A DNA stretch of 64,000 bases from Phycisphaerales bacterium (GTDB lineage Bacteria; Planctomycetota; Phycisphaerae; Phycisphaerales; UBA1924): the NCBI GenBank assembly GCA_017642965.1, contig JAEPOJ010000006.1, positions 57,429-121,428 of the forward strand, written 5' to 3'. The position numbers were made by a program, and so were the translations under genes. Under the pieces are notes generated by a model. It searched no databases. It was not told the DNA's origin and was given only the letters and a program-made list of their open reading frames with translations. This document shows positions 35,934-43,523 of the stretch, in pieces. The first letter of the stretch is position 1. Each line of letters opens with the position of its first letter.

Positions 35934-36596
35934 TTACGAGCCGCCTCCAAGAGACTGCCGCCCAAGGATCGCATCCGCGAGCACCGCCTTGTTCGCAAAC
36001 TCCAGCGATCCGCCGCTGGGCAGACCGCGCGCCAGTCGGCTCACCGCGACGCCCGCCTCGCCCAGCTTCTGGGCCAGGTACAACCCCGTCCCATCGCCCT
36101 CGACCGTCGGATTCAGCCCCAGCACGACCTCCTCGATCCGCCCCTCCGAGGCGCGGATCCGCTCGATCAGCGCCCCGATCGTCAGATCCTCGGGCTCGAC
36201 GCCGTCCAGCGCCGAGAGCCGACCCATCAGCACGTGGTACAGCCCGCGATACATCCCCGTCTGCTCGAGCGCGATCAGGTCCTTGGGCTGCTCGACAACC
36301 AGAACCCGCGAGCGATCACGCGAAGCGTCCGAGCAGATCGAGCACACGTCCGAATCGCTCAGGTTGTAGCACACCCGACAGTGACGAACGCTCTTCTTGA
36401 CCGCCTCGATCGCGCCAGCAAGCGCCAGCGCGGATTCCTCGTCGCTCTTGAGCACATGGAAGGCGAGCCGCTCCGCCGAACGCACACCGATCCCCGGGAG
36501 CTCCGCGAACCGCTCGATCAGCGCTCGCACCGGCGCGGGGTACGCGGCTGACCCGCTCCCCGATCCCTTCCCGTGTTGACGTCCGTTCGCGCTCAT
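35934..36596 (-). CDS. recR: Recombination mediator protein RecR
   Basis: RecR works with RecF and RecO to load RecA on SSB-coated gaps. The helix-hairpin-helix is LPGIGVRSAERLAFHVL. The C4 zinc finger is CRVCYNLSDSDVCSIC. The Toprim domain begins VLVVEQPKDLIALE, with NPTVEGDGTGLYLA. The start at 36596 (MSANGRQHG) gives 220 residues and has GGAG just upstream. The usual dnaX and ybaB partners are absent, and it leads an apparent recR-rpoN operon instead. A long palindrome lies 80-120 bases upstream. Confidence 0.95.
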   Translation of the reverse strand: MSANGRQHGKGSGSGSAAYPAPVRALIERFAELPGIGVRSAERLAFHVLKSDEESALALAGAIEAVKKSVRHCRVCYNLSDSDVCSICSDASRDRSRVLVVEQPKDLIALEQTGMYRGLYHVLMGRLSALDGVEPEDLTIGALIERIRASEGRIEEVVLGLNPTVEGDGTGLYLAQKLGEAGVAVSRLARGLPSGGSLEFANKAVLADAILGRQSLGGGS

Positions 36597-36940
36597 CTGA
36601 CTCCACAATATCCGTTCCAAGACGCCGGCAGTCGCACCAATGCCCAACGCTTATGCACAATCCGACTCACCGAGACGTGAACATCCGTTTACGCAACTGT
36701 TGCACGGATGTTCGCCTCAGATTACCTATCTTACCAGCAGGCGTGCTTCCCATGACCCATTTGTCATCGTCTCGTGAACACCGCTTCATCTTGATGTTTT
36801 TCCATCGCTGAGCCGCGTGTTTGGGTTGCACGGATCATCCGAATTCTGTACGCTCGCCGAGCACAGCGATGGCAGCTTTGGGGCTCTTTTGTGGAGAGAG
36901 GTAGGTCCCAGAGCTGCTGTCATTTTTGCAGCCTCGCCCA
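36597..36940. other. Intergenic region upstream of recR, with a long palindrome
   Basis: This 344-base gap has no gene. Its main feature is the nested palindrome at 36679-36713, described separately. The stretch 36720-36900 is AT-richer than the genes around it and could contain the recR promoter, but no -35/-10 pair stands out. A 5-bp GCTGC/GCAGC hairpin at 36914-36932 lies just past the stop codon of the lipoprotein gene. Confidence 0.4.
36679..36713. promoter_or_regulatory. Long nested palindrome upstream of recR
   Basis: The outer arms GAACATCCGT (36679-36688) and ACGGATGTTC (36704-36713) are perfectly complementary. Inside them GCAAC (36693-36697) pairs with GTTGC (36699-36703). No T-tract follows on either strand, so an operator or cruciform is more likely than a terminator. 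It lies about 83 bases upstream of the recR start. Confidence 0.55.
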
Positions 36941-38275
36941 TCACCGGGCCACAATCTCGATCGGGATGATCGTTTCCGCGATCTTGTCGCCAATCAGATC
37001 GCGCATCACGATCTTGAGGTTGTAGCGCCCCACACCCAGCGTGGCGGGCAGCCACACCCGGTTCGTCAGGTAGTAATCACGCAGCCGGTTCCGAGACTCG
37101 TCACGAACCGTCTCCGCCGCCCTGTTCCACGTGTTCAGATCGTCCGCGACCAGGTACAGCTCCAGACGCTGCGACAGCTCGATCCCGAACCGCGCGTGCC
37201 CGTCCGGTCCGACCGTCTCTTCCTGCGCGAAGCTGTCCAGCTCCGTGTACACGATGATCTCATGCTCACGCCCCGCCAGGAAACGATAGCTCGGGAATGT
37301 CTCGTAGCGACCGAACCCGTCCACGCGCGTGCACAGCGCCGCACGCGTGATCGACATCCCCGACCACGCCGCGAGCTGCATCTGGATCTCCTCAAGACGC
37401 GACGCCAGCTGATGCGGCGACACCAGGCTCCCCTCACTTGTCATCGAGGACAGCAGCGAACGCACCGCATCAATGGTCGCGAGCTCGGGCTCCGAGAGCA
37501 CGCCCGAATCCACCAGTGTGCTCGTATCCTCGGGCAGAAGCGTCTCCAGCGATGCCAGCGCCAACGCCGATGCCCCCGGGTCCTCGCCCAGCGTGACCAT
37601 CTCGCTCAGGATCGACGCCAGCTCGTTCGCCAGCGCATCCCGCCGCGCCCCGGGGTCCATCTGTGCCTTGGACGGCGCCTCAGTCTCCTGTGCCACCTCT
37701 GGCACTCCCTGAGGATCTGGCTCGGCACCGCCGATCTCGTCCGATCCCGACTCGCCCGCCTCTTCCAGTGATTCGCTCGTTGCGCTCCCGCCCGCGAGAT
37801 CGCGCAGCGAGACCCGAACGCCGCCATCATCACCGCCAGAAATCTCCGGGTTGGGCTGCCTGGGCTGACGGTGCGTGACCGCCGGCCGCGAGCCACCGTG
37901 CGACGACAGATCCTCGACCTGCGCCGCGATTGTCGCCTGCATCGCCTCATCCTCTACCGGCAGGTCCGCGGGCCCATCGATCTCAACGTTCGTGAAGTAG
38001 AACTCGAGCTGGCGGGCAGACTCCGCGATGCGCTCCTGCATCGACGCCTCCTCCACGCTCAGCTCCATCAACTCTTCTTCGGAGGGTAGCGCCAGCCCCG
38101 GGCGATTCTTCAGATTCGAGAGGCCCGCGTTCACCGGCGTGCTCGTATCTCCCGCACGCACAGAACCGCCGCTCCCCTTGCCCCCGCAGCCAACGAGGGC
38201 ACCTGCAGCGCCCAGCGTGCCAGCGAGCGCCACCACGCGAAGTATGCGATTCCGGTTCGAGAGCGTCCTGCTCAT
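36941..38275 (-). CDS. Planctomycete-style hypothetical lipoprotein
   Basis: This is a 444-residue lipoprotein. The start at 38275 has AGGAGG 10 bases upstream, and the signal ends in lipobox GALVGC followed by a Gly/Ser-rich linker. Residues about 60-110 are helical. About 130-210 is an acidic, low-complexity linker. Residues about 285-444 form a folded domain with LCTRVDGFGRYETFPSYRFL and a terminal beta-rich stretch ending IIPIEIVAR. I have no named family for it. It is upstream of recR on the same strand but about 345 bases away. Confidence 0.7.
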   Translation of the reverse strand: MSRTLSNRNRILRVVALAGTLGAAGALVGCGGKGSGGSVRAGDTSTPVNAGLSNLKNRPGLALPSEEELMELSVEEASMQERIAESARQLEFYFTNVEIDGPADLPVEDEAMQATIAAQVEDLSSHGGSRPAVTHRQPRQPNPEISGGDDGGVRVSLRDLAGGSATSESLEEAGESGSDEIGGAEPDPQGVPEVAQETEAPSKAQMDPGARRDALANELASILSEMVTLGEDPGASALALASLETLLPEDTSTLVDSGVLSEPELATIDAVRSLLSSMTSEGSLVSPHQLASRLEEIQMQLAAWSGMSITRAALCTRVDGFGRYETFPSYRFLAGREHEIIVYTELDSFAQEETVGPDGHARFGIELSQRLELYLVADDLNTWNRAAETVRDESRNRLRDYYLTNRVWLPATLGVGRYNLKIVMRDLIGDKIAETIIPIEIVAR

Positions 38276-38376
38276 AGGGTAACTGCCTCCTGCACAGGGC
38301 ATCACAACGCGCCCAGACCCATCCCGAAGATCGTCGGATCAGGCCCGAACAGTCCAGAAAATCGATGAAAACCGCC

Positions 38377-39387
38377 TCAACGCACCGCAGACGCGAACCG
38401 CAGCGCCAGCACCTCAAGCGTCCGAACCGGGTCCGCCGAACGCTTGATGTCCATGTCTGCCCGCACGCTGGCGTCCAGCAGCTCCCGCGCACGCGAAACC
38501 GAGATCTTCCGAGATAGCCGCATGATCGCGTCCCGGCTCGGGCCCCACAGCTTGAGCTCCTTGGCCACCGTGTTCAGGTTCTCGCCGTTGGCCGCCCCCT
38601 CGCTCACGCCAACCAGTTTCCGAGCGAGGTCGATGCACGCGTACGAGACCGGCACCGCCGTCGACTTGCCCGAGTTCTCCAGCACGATCCGCAGCTGACG
38701 CAGCGTGTACTCCGGGTCCCCGCTCAGCAGCGGCTCCTGGATCACCCACGGGTTCTCCACCTCTCGCGTGAGCGGCACCATCTCCATGATGATCTCCGCG
38801 CTGATCGCGTTGCCCTCCCCCGACGCCGTCGCCAGCTTCCCGAGCTCCGCGTCGATCTTCCCCAGGTCCACACCGAGGCGCTCCACCAGCATCGCCGCCT
38901 CGCGCTGACCGATCGACGACCCGTAGGCCCGCTGGACCCGCGCCATCGTCCATTTCAGCGCCATCGCGGCGTCCACCTGCTCGCACTTGGTTACCACCCC
39001 GACCTTTGCGATCGCCTTGTCAAGGTTCCCGGGACGCCACGTGCCGGCACGCAGCAGCAGCGTCGCCTGCTCGCACGGGTCCTCCGCGTACCGCGTGAGC
39101 ATCGGACGCGTGTGCTCGTTCACCAGCGATTCCGCATCGTCCACGATCACCAGCTTATGCGTGCTCATCAGCCCGAACGATCGGCACTCGTCGAGCACCT
39201 CCGCGATCTCAACCTCGTTGCCCGAGAACTTGAACGTTTCGATCTCGCCGTGCTTCTCCTGCAGCGCCGTGCGGAGCATCCCCGTGTACTGGCTGCGCAG
39301 GAACAGCTCCTTGCCCGCGAGGACAACCACAAGGTCATCCGCACCGGGCGGGCGAGCAGCAGACTTGGATGACCCACGCTTAGCCAT
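38377..39387 (-). CDS. holA: DNA polymerase III delta subunit
   Basis: This is the clamp-loader wrench subunit, which opens the beta clamp with the gamma/tau and delta-prime subunits. It is 336 residues, normal for HolA. The N-terminal AAA+-like domain has the delta-type pattern DDLVVVLAGKELFLRSQYTG, ETFKFSGNEVEIAEVLDEC, FGLMSTHKLVIVDDAE and the SxxxL collar region (SRKISVSRARELLDASVRAD). Walker A is absent, as expected for delta. The ATG at 39387 is inside the usual GC-rich context with no strong Shine-Dalgarno. Confidence 0.85.
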   Translation of the reverse strand: MAKRGSSKSAARPPGADDLVVVLAGKELFLRSQYTGMLRTALQEKHGEIETFKFSGNEVEIAEVLDECRSFGLMSTHKLVIVDDAESLVNEHTRPMLTRYAEDPCEQATLLLRAGTWRPGNLDKAIAKVGVVTKCEQVDAAMALKWTMARVQRAYGSSIGQREAAMLVERLGVDLGKIDAELGKLATASGEGNAISAEIIMEMVPLTREVENPWVIQEPLLSGDPEYTLRQLRIVLENSGKSTAVPVSYACIDLARKLVGVSEGAANGENLNTVAKELKLWGPSRDAIMRLSRKISVSRARELLDASVRADMDIKRSADPVRTLEVLALRFASAVR

Positions 39388-39433
39388 GCCTCAACGATAG
39401 CCGATCTGCCCCCACCCAGCACAACCAAACATC

Positions 39434-39676
39434 CGGGTGGCCCGATGGAACCCGCAGGGTTCCTTCGGGAATGAACGCCACGATCTCCTCTGATGACAAG
39501 CGTGAGGCAATCAGGACCGCGGGGTGCCCGTACTCGCCGCGCAGCCGCGCAGTACGGCCTCCCCCGCGCCTGCGGGGGAGGTGTCTCCGGCGCAGCCGGA
39601 GACGGAGGGGGGCTTCACCACACCAACTTTACCAAACCGCAACCCCGAAGCAGACTCCGTCTGCATCGGGCCACCC
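39434..39676. repeat. Dispersed hairpin element, family A, copy 2 (interrupted)
   Basis: The left end CGGGTGGCCCGATGG begins at 39434 and the right end CGGGCCACCC finishes at 39676. The left 40 bases and right 25 bases match copies 1 and 3, but about 150 extra bases, mostly a family B element, lie between them. It sits between holA and the FHA kinase gene. Confidence 0.85.
39522..39613. repeat. Dispersed hairpin element, family B, copy 2
   Basis: It begins GGGTGCCCGTACTCGCCGCG (also at 46434) and continues through CCTCCCCC..GGGGGAGG and TCTCCGGCGCAGCCGGAGA hairpins to GACGGAGGGGGGC (also at 20165-20178). It is the only copy in the window holding both halves, and it lies inside family A copy 2. 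Confidence 0.85.
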
Positions 39677-39720
39677 TGACCGCTTCTCCCAACTTGCCTC
39701 TTCTCTCTTCCCTCTTCCCC

Positions 39721-39748
39721 ATTGCCTATTGCCTATTGCCTATTGCCT
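39721..39748. repeat. Heptamer tandem repeat (ATTGCCT x4)
   Basis: Four perfect consecutive copies of ATTGCCT, preceded by a CTCTTCCCT-type pyrimidine stretch. A related array is at 63917-63937. It is 47 bases upstream of the FHA kinase start. Confidence 0.9.
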
Positions 39749-39795
39749 CATCCCACACCCCCTCTCCTCTCCCAACACGGTACGATGAACCAGCC

Positions 39796-41517
39796 ATGCT
39801 CAAGCTCACCGTCATCGAGGGCCCCGACGAGGGCAAAAGCTACCAGCTCCCCACCGATCAGCCCCAGCTCATCGGCCGCTCCACCGAGGCCATCCCCCTG
39901 AGCGACAACACCGTCTCTCGCCGACACGCCGAGCTCACGCCCGACGGCGACACCTGGTACCTGCGCGACCTCCACTCGCACAACGGCACCATGGTCAACG
40001 GCGTGCCCATCAAGGACCGCATCCGCCTCGAGCCCGGCGACGAGATCCGCGTCGGCGCCACCGTCTTCCTCTTCGGCCAGCCCGTCAACCTCTCCAAGAA
40101 GCCATCCGTGCTCATCACCGACGAGCTCGACATGGAGACCGAGGTCGAGGAACGCATCGTCACCCAGGCCGATTCCTACATCGGCACCGACGCCTCCGAG
40201 GACCCAGATACCCCCAGCGTCGCCATCGACCACCTCCGCGTCATCTACACCCTCACCGCGCTGACCGCGCGCATCATGAACAACCGCGAGCTCCTCGAGG
40301 CCGTCATGGACCTCGTCTTCAACGAGTTCAAGCCCGAACGCGGCGTCATCATGATCCAGGGCGTCTCCGACGACGAGCCGCTCGTGCCCGGTGTCGTCCG
40401 CTACGCCAACCCGTCCAAGCCCGACGAGGAATCCACCATCCACGTCTCACGCACCATCCTCAACATGGCCACGCTCGGCGAGGGCGTCCTCACCACCAAC
40501 GCCATGACCGACCCGCGATTCGTCTCGGGCGACTCCGTCCAGCAGTACCAGATCCGCTCCGCCATCTGCTCGCCCATCCTCTTCGGCGACCACGTCTTCG
40601 GCGCCATCTACATCGACTCCTCCACCCAGAACCACGCCTTCAAGAAAGAACAGCTCGAGCTGCTCAACGCCATCGGGCAGCACACCGGGCTCGCGCTCGC
40701 CAACGCCGAGGAGCACCTCAAGCGCGTCAACTCCGAACGCATGGCCGCCATCGGCGAGACCGTCGCCTCCCTCTCCCATTCCATCAAAAACATCCTCCAG
40801 GGGCTCCGCGGCGGCGCCGACGTCGTCGAGATCGGGCTCCACAAGAACGACCTTGCGATCACCAAGAACGGCTGGGGCATCCTGCGCCGCAACCTCGACC
40901 GCATCGCCTCGCTCACCATGAACATGCTCGCCTTCGGTCGCAAGCTCCAGCTCGAGCTTGAGCTCACCCCCATCAACAAGGTCGTCGAGGAGTGCGCCCA
41001 GCTCCTCGAGAAGCCCTGCCAGGAAAAGAACGTCGCCCTGATCGTGGACGCCGACCCCGAGATGCCCCCGATCATGATCGACCCCAGCCTCATCCACCAG
41101 GCCCTGATGAATCTGCTCACCAACGCGCTCGAGGCCGTCCCCAACGACACCGGCGCCATCACCGTCCGCGTCTCCTTCAACGAAACGCGCCCCGACCCCG
41201 CCAAGCCCGGCGCCATGCTCCGCCCCGCCGTCACCATCAACGTCATCGACAACGGCCCCGGCGTCGAGCAGGACAAGCTCGCCTGGATCTTCGAGCCCTT
41301 CAACACCACCAAGGGCCTCAAGGGCACCGGCCTCGGCCTCGCCGTAACCAAACGCATCGTCTACGAGCACAAGGGACGCATCCGCCTCGAATCCACGCCG
41401 GGCCGCGGCGCCAGCTTCAAGATGATCCTCCCCGCCGACCTCGACTCCATGCTCGACCCCAGCGCCACCAGCAACCGAGCCGGCCACCAGATGAGCGACT
41501 CGCTGGGGATCTTGTAG
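39796..41517 (+). CDS. FHA-GAF sensor histidine kinase
   Basis: This is a 573-residue soluble kinase with no membrane segment. The FHA phosphothreonine-binding domain spans about residues 15-95 (LIGRS, TVSRRHAEL, LRDLHSHNGTMVNG). A GAF domain spans about 148-308. The dimerisation helix has His328 in SLSHSIKNILQG as the probable phosphorylation site. The HATPase domain spans about 418-548 (NLLTNALEAV, VIDNGPGV, GTGLGLAVTKRIV). The start at 39796 was chosen because the in-frame extension upstream runs through the repeats. FHA input suggests it listens to a Ser/Thr kinase. No response regulator is adjacent. Confidence 0.9.
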   Translation: MLKLTVIEGPDEGKSYQLPTDQPQLIGRSTEAIPLSDNTVSRRHAELTPDGDTWYLRDLHSHNGTMVNGVPIKDRIRLEPGDEIRVGATVFLFGQPVNLSKKPSVLITDELDMETEVEERIVTQADSYIGTDASEDPDTPSVAIDHLRVIYTLTALTARIMNNRELLEAVMDLVFNEFKPERGVIMIQGVSDDEPLVPGVVRYANPSKPDEESTIHVSRTILNMATLGEGVLTTNAMTDPRFVSGDSVQQYQIRSAICSPILFGDHVFGAIYIDSSTQNHAFKKEQLELLNAIGQHTGLALANAEEHLKRVNSERMAAIGETVASLSHSIKNILQGLRGGADVVEIGLHKNDLAITKNGWGILRRNLDRIASLTMNMLAFGRKLQLELELTPINKVVEECAQLLEKPCQEKNVALIVDADPEMPPIMIDPSLIHQALMNLLTNALEAVPNDTGAITVRVSFNETRPDPAKPGAMLRPAVTINVIDNGPGVEQDKLAWIFEPFNTTKGLKGTGLGLAVTKRIVYEHKGRIRLESTPGRGASFKMILPADLDSMLDPSATSNRAGHQMSDSLGIL

Positions 41518-41851
41518 ATCGCCTTTGTCAGCCTACGTTTTCTCGCAATTCAACCACACTGATTTGCTTTCGTCATAGTAAATTTTTTCAATGACTCAAC
41601 TATGTGCCCTACCACGCCCACGCGTAGCACTGGCGAACACGGCTAGCCCAACAAATCGCCACCCGGAATATGCCGCCCACCCATATGTGCTTGTATAATA
41701 TCAAATTAAACACACTATCTTCGCGCCAACACAACTCAGTTCTGAGTGATCCAGTTGCTGTACAATCAGTTGACAGAGATCTAGCTGTTGACATCTTCTA
41801 TGCACTTGCGATATCCAACTTTGGAAAAGCGAAACCATGAAAGGAATAATG
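41518..41851. other. AT-rich intergenic start of an accessory island
   Basis: Base composition drops sharply after the kinase gene. I see no gene. Two TTGACA hexamers (41770-41775 and 41788-41793) lie near its right end, and the second is part of a promoter-like sequence. Confidence 0.5.
41788..41815 (+). promoter_or_regulatory. Candidate sigma-70 promoter
   Basis: A perfect -35 TTGACA (41788-41793) is followed after 16 bases by GATATC (41810-41815), a 3-of-6 match to TATAAT. It is 36 bases upstream of the lipoprotein-fragment ATG. A second TTGACA 18 bases earlier has no good -10. Confidence 0.45.
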
Positions 41852-42312
41852 ATGAACAGAACACTGCTAGCAATTTCTCTCGCAGCAATTACAATGACAC
41901 TCGCAGCATGTACTTACACTAAGACCACAGATAACTGACAAGCGGTTGTAGAGAGAGACCCTGACGGGAAATACAGAGCCACGATTACCAAGACTGGGAC
42001 GAACGAACAGTTACTGTGGAAGGGGACTCGGTTCGCGAACTGAAGAGACTTAATCCCTTTGACAAGGAGACGGGGCAAAATCCTGTACCGATCTCTTATC
42101 GGTATGAATATCAGTTTGAAGTCTATGACACTTCGGGTGCCTATGTTGATACGATCTCGGTAGCGAATCTTGATGAGTTTGTCGATACGATTCCTGTGGC
42201 GATTCAGCTTGGCGGACTTGAAGCCCCGACATCTGCTGAAGTTGAGCCCTTCGCGACGGATGCTGCATCAAACTGGGTTTCTCCACAAACCCACTGGATG
42301 ATGTATCATTGA
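41852..42312 (+). pseudogene. Broken lipoprotein gene (early stop plus frameshift)
   Basis: ATG 41852 with AAAGGA 6 bases upstream opens MNRTLLAISLAAITMTLAAC, a textbook lipoprotein signal with lipobox LAAC. The frame stops at TGA 41936-41938 after eight more residues. Beyond the stop the same frame continues as QAVVERDPDGKYRATIT. The protein-like sequence then moves to another frame (DWDERTVTVEGDSVREL, then ISYRYEYQFEVYDTSGAYV...) and ends at 42312. It is best read as one gene of about 150 codons broken by a nonsense mutation and an indel near 41985. A short functional 28-residue lipoprotein cannot be excluded. Confidence 0.6.
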
Positions 42313-42318
42313 CCTTTA

Positions 42319-42344
42319 CTGACGCGCCAGAAATGACGCGTCAG
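42319..42344 (+). promoter_or_regulatory. Hairpin directly in front of the aspartyl protease start
   Basis: A perfect 8-bp stem CTGACGCG (42319-42326) with CGCGTCAG (42337-42344) ends 5 bases before ATG 42350, where a ribosome-binding site should be. It could be a weak terminator of the broken gene or a translational switch. Confidence 0.4.
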
Positions 42345-42349
42345 GCATT

Positions 42350-43447
42350 ATGCGTTTTTACTTTCTCATTCTGTGTGTGTATATGCAATCGTGTGCCTTA
42401 GTGCCGATTCCGAATCCGACAATCATTTCAAACGCGCCCGAGAGTGTTCGAAATAGCATTAAGATCGATCACACAAGGTCACCGCCCCTTATTGATGTTT
42501 CATACACAGTACACCTTAGTCCTGATTCAGGACAATGGATCAAGCTCCCTGTCTTGATGGACGGTAATCAGCTCTTTGTATCAGGATACTTCGCACCGAA
42601 CGACGATGATGGCTTCGTGTCTCTTAGTAGAATACTAATCGATACCGGCTACAATGGCGTTCTCAGTTTTCCGTCAGCCAATAGTGAGATTACGCGGGCG
42701 TGGGTGTCCGAAGAGATAGGCAAACAATCTCATACGAATCTTGGCGGTCTGAGCTGGCACTGGACGGGAGCGGGATCAGCTTTGGCGCTCGGCGGGGTTG
42801 AGATCTCACCTATTCCATTCAAGGTTGGAAGTGGAGCCCAGGCACTTAGGGTCGATTGGCCGTTGCTGGGGCAGCTTTGGTTTGATCTTATGGATGCAAG
42901 TTGGGTCGATCCAGAGTCAGGTACGGTCGCAGTTTCGTTTGATTCGAGAGCGATCAGAGACGCAATCACCGTGAATCCCAACGATTGGATTGAGCTGCCA
43001 TGGCAGAAAGCACTCCCAGACAGTCATCGTTTTATACCGATTCGGTTAGACCATGAGAGATACGAAGCCATCATCGACACGGGGTCAGACGCATATCTTA
43101 TTCTTCTGACGCACGAAACACCCCCGCTCGTGAACCGACCATGGGGGCAGGGCACATTTGGCGGGACTCAACATACGAAATATTACCGCGCCAAGAGTGC
43201 TGCACCAATGTACTTGGGCGATATCGAGATTAACGATATTGAACTCGGCTGGTTAAAATATCCTGGAAATCTAACTAATGAGATCACTACCGAGCATCCC
43301 GTCGCAGTTCTTGGCGTGCCGTTTCTTCGCAAATTCCCCGCATTGCTTGATCACAAACAGAATAAGGCATGGTTTTATGTAGGTGACCGCGATAATTTGG
43401 AAAGCTACAAAATGCCAATACATGATCCGTTCACTTCAGGCGGGTAA
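42350..43447 (+). CDS. Lipoprotein with two retropepsin/pepsin-like DTG motifs
   Basis: This is a 365-residue protein. The N-terminus FLILCVYMQSC15 looks like a short lipoprotein signal. Two aspartyl-protease motifs are visible, ILIDTGYNG (Asp98) and AIIDTGSDA (Asp243), each preceded by a hydrophobic strand and spaced 145 residues apart. VAVLGVPFLRKFPALLDHKQ near residue 317 matches the psi-loop/ILG region that closes retropepsin domains. One chain with two DTG lobes recalls pepsin-type enzymes instead of the usual one-lobe bacterial retropepsin-like proteins. Composition is AT-rich, unlike its neighbours, suggesting transfer. The substrate is unknown, and it may be inactive if the lobes do not pair. 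Confidence 0.75.
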   Translation: MRFYFLILCVYMQSCALVPIPNPTIISNAPESVRNSIKIDHTRSPPLIDVSYTVHLSPDSGQWIKLPVLMDGNQLFVSGYFAPNDDDGFVSLSRILIDTGYNGVLSFPSANSEITRAWVSEEIGKQSHTNLGGLSWHWTGAGSALALGGVEISPIPFKVGSGAQALRVDWPLLGQLWFDLMDASWVDPESGTVAVSFDSRAIRDAITVNPNDWIELPWQKALPDSHRFIPIRLDHERYEAIIDTGSDAYLILLTHETPPLVNRPWGQGTFGGTQHTKYYRAKSAAPMYLGDIEINDIELGWLKYPGNLTNEITTEHPVAVLGVPFLRKFPALLDHKQNKAWFYVGDRDNLESYKMPIHDPFTSGG

Positions 43448-43471
43448 GCAGCCTCACTGGGCACACGATGA

Positions 43472-43523
43472 GTGATCCGTTGGACATCCTCAGATCTTCA
43501 ACTCAAAACTCGAAACGGATCAC
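43472..43523. repeat. 10-bp inverted repeat between convergent genes
   Basis: GTGATCCGTT (43472-43481) and AACGGATCAC (43514-43523) are perfectly complementary with a 32-base spacer. The right arm covers the stop codon of the minus-strand gene. It may mark the island boundary or act as a weak terminator. Confidence 0.45.

Noticed and set aside
39493..39795. In-frame N-terminal extension of the FHA kinase
   Set aside because: The extension is translated from family B repeat and heptamer array sequence. The FHA domain begins right after ATG 39796.
41936..41938. TGA in the lipoprotein gene as a selenocysteine or read-through codon
   Set aside because: No SECIS-like hairpin follows, the residue is not at a redox motif, and a frameshift further on is still needed. 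A decayed gene is simpler.
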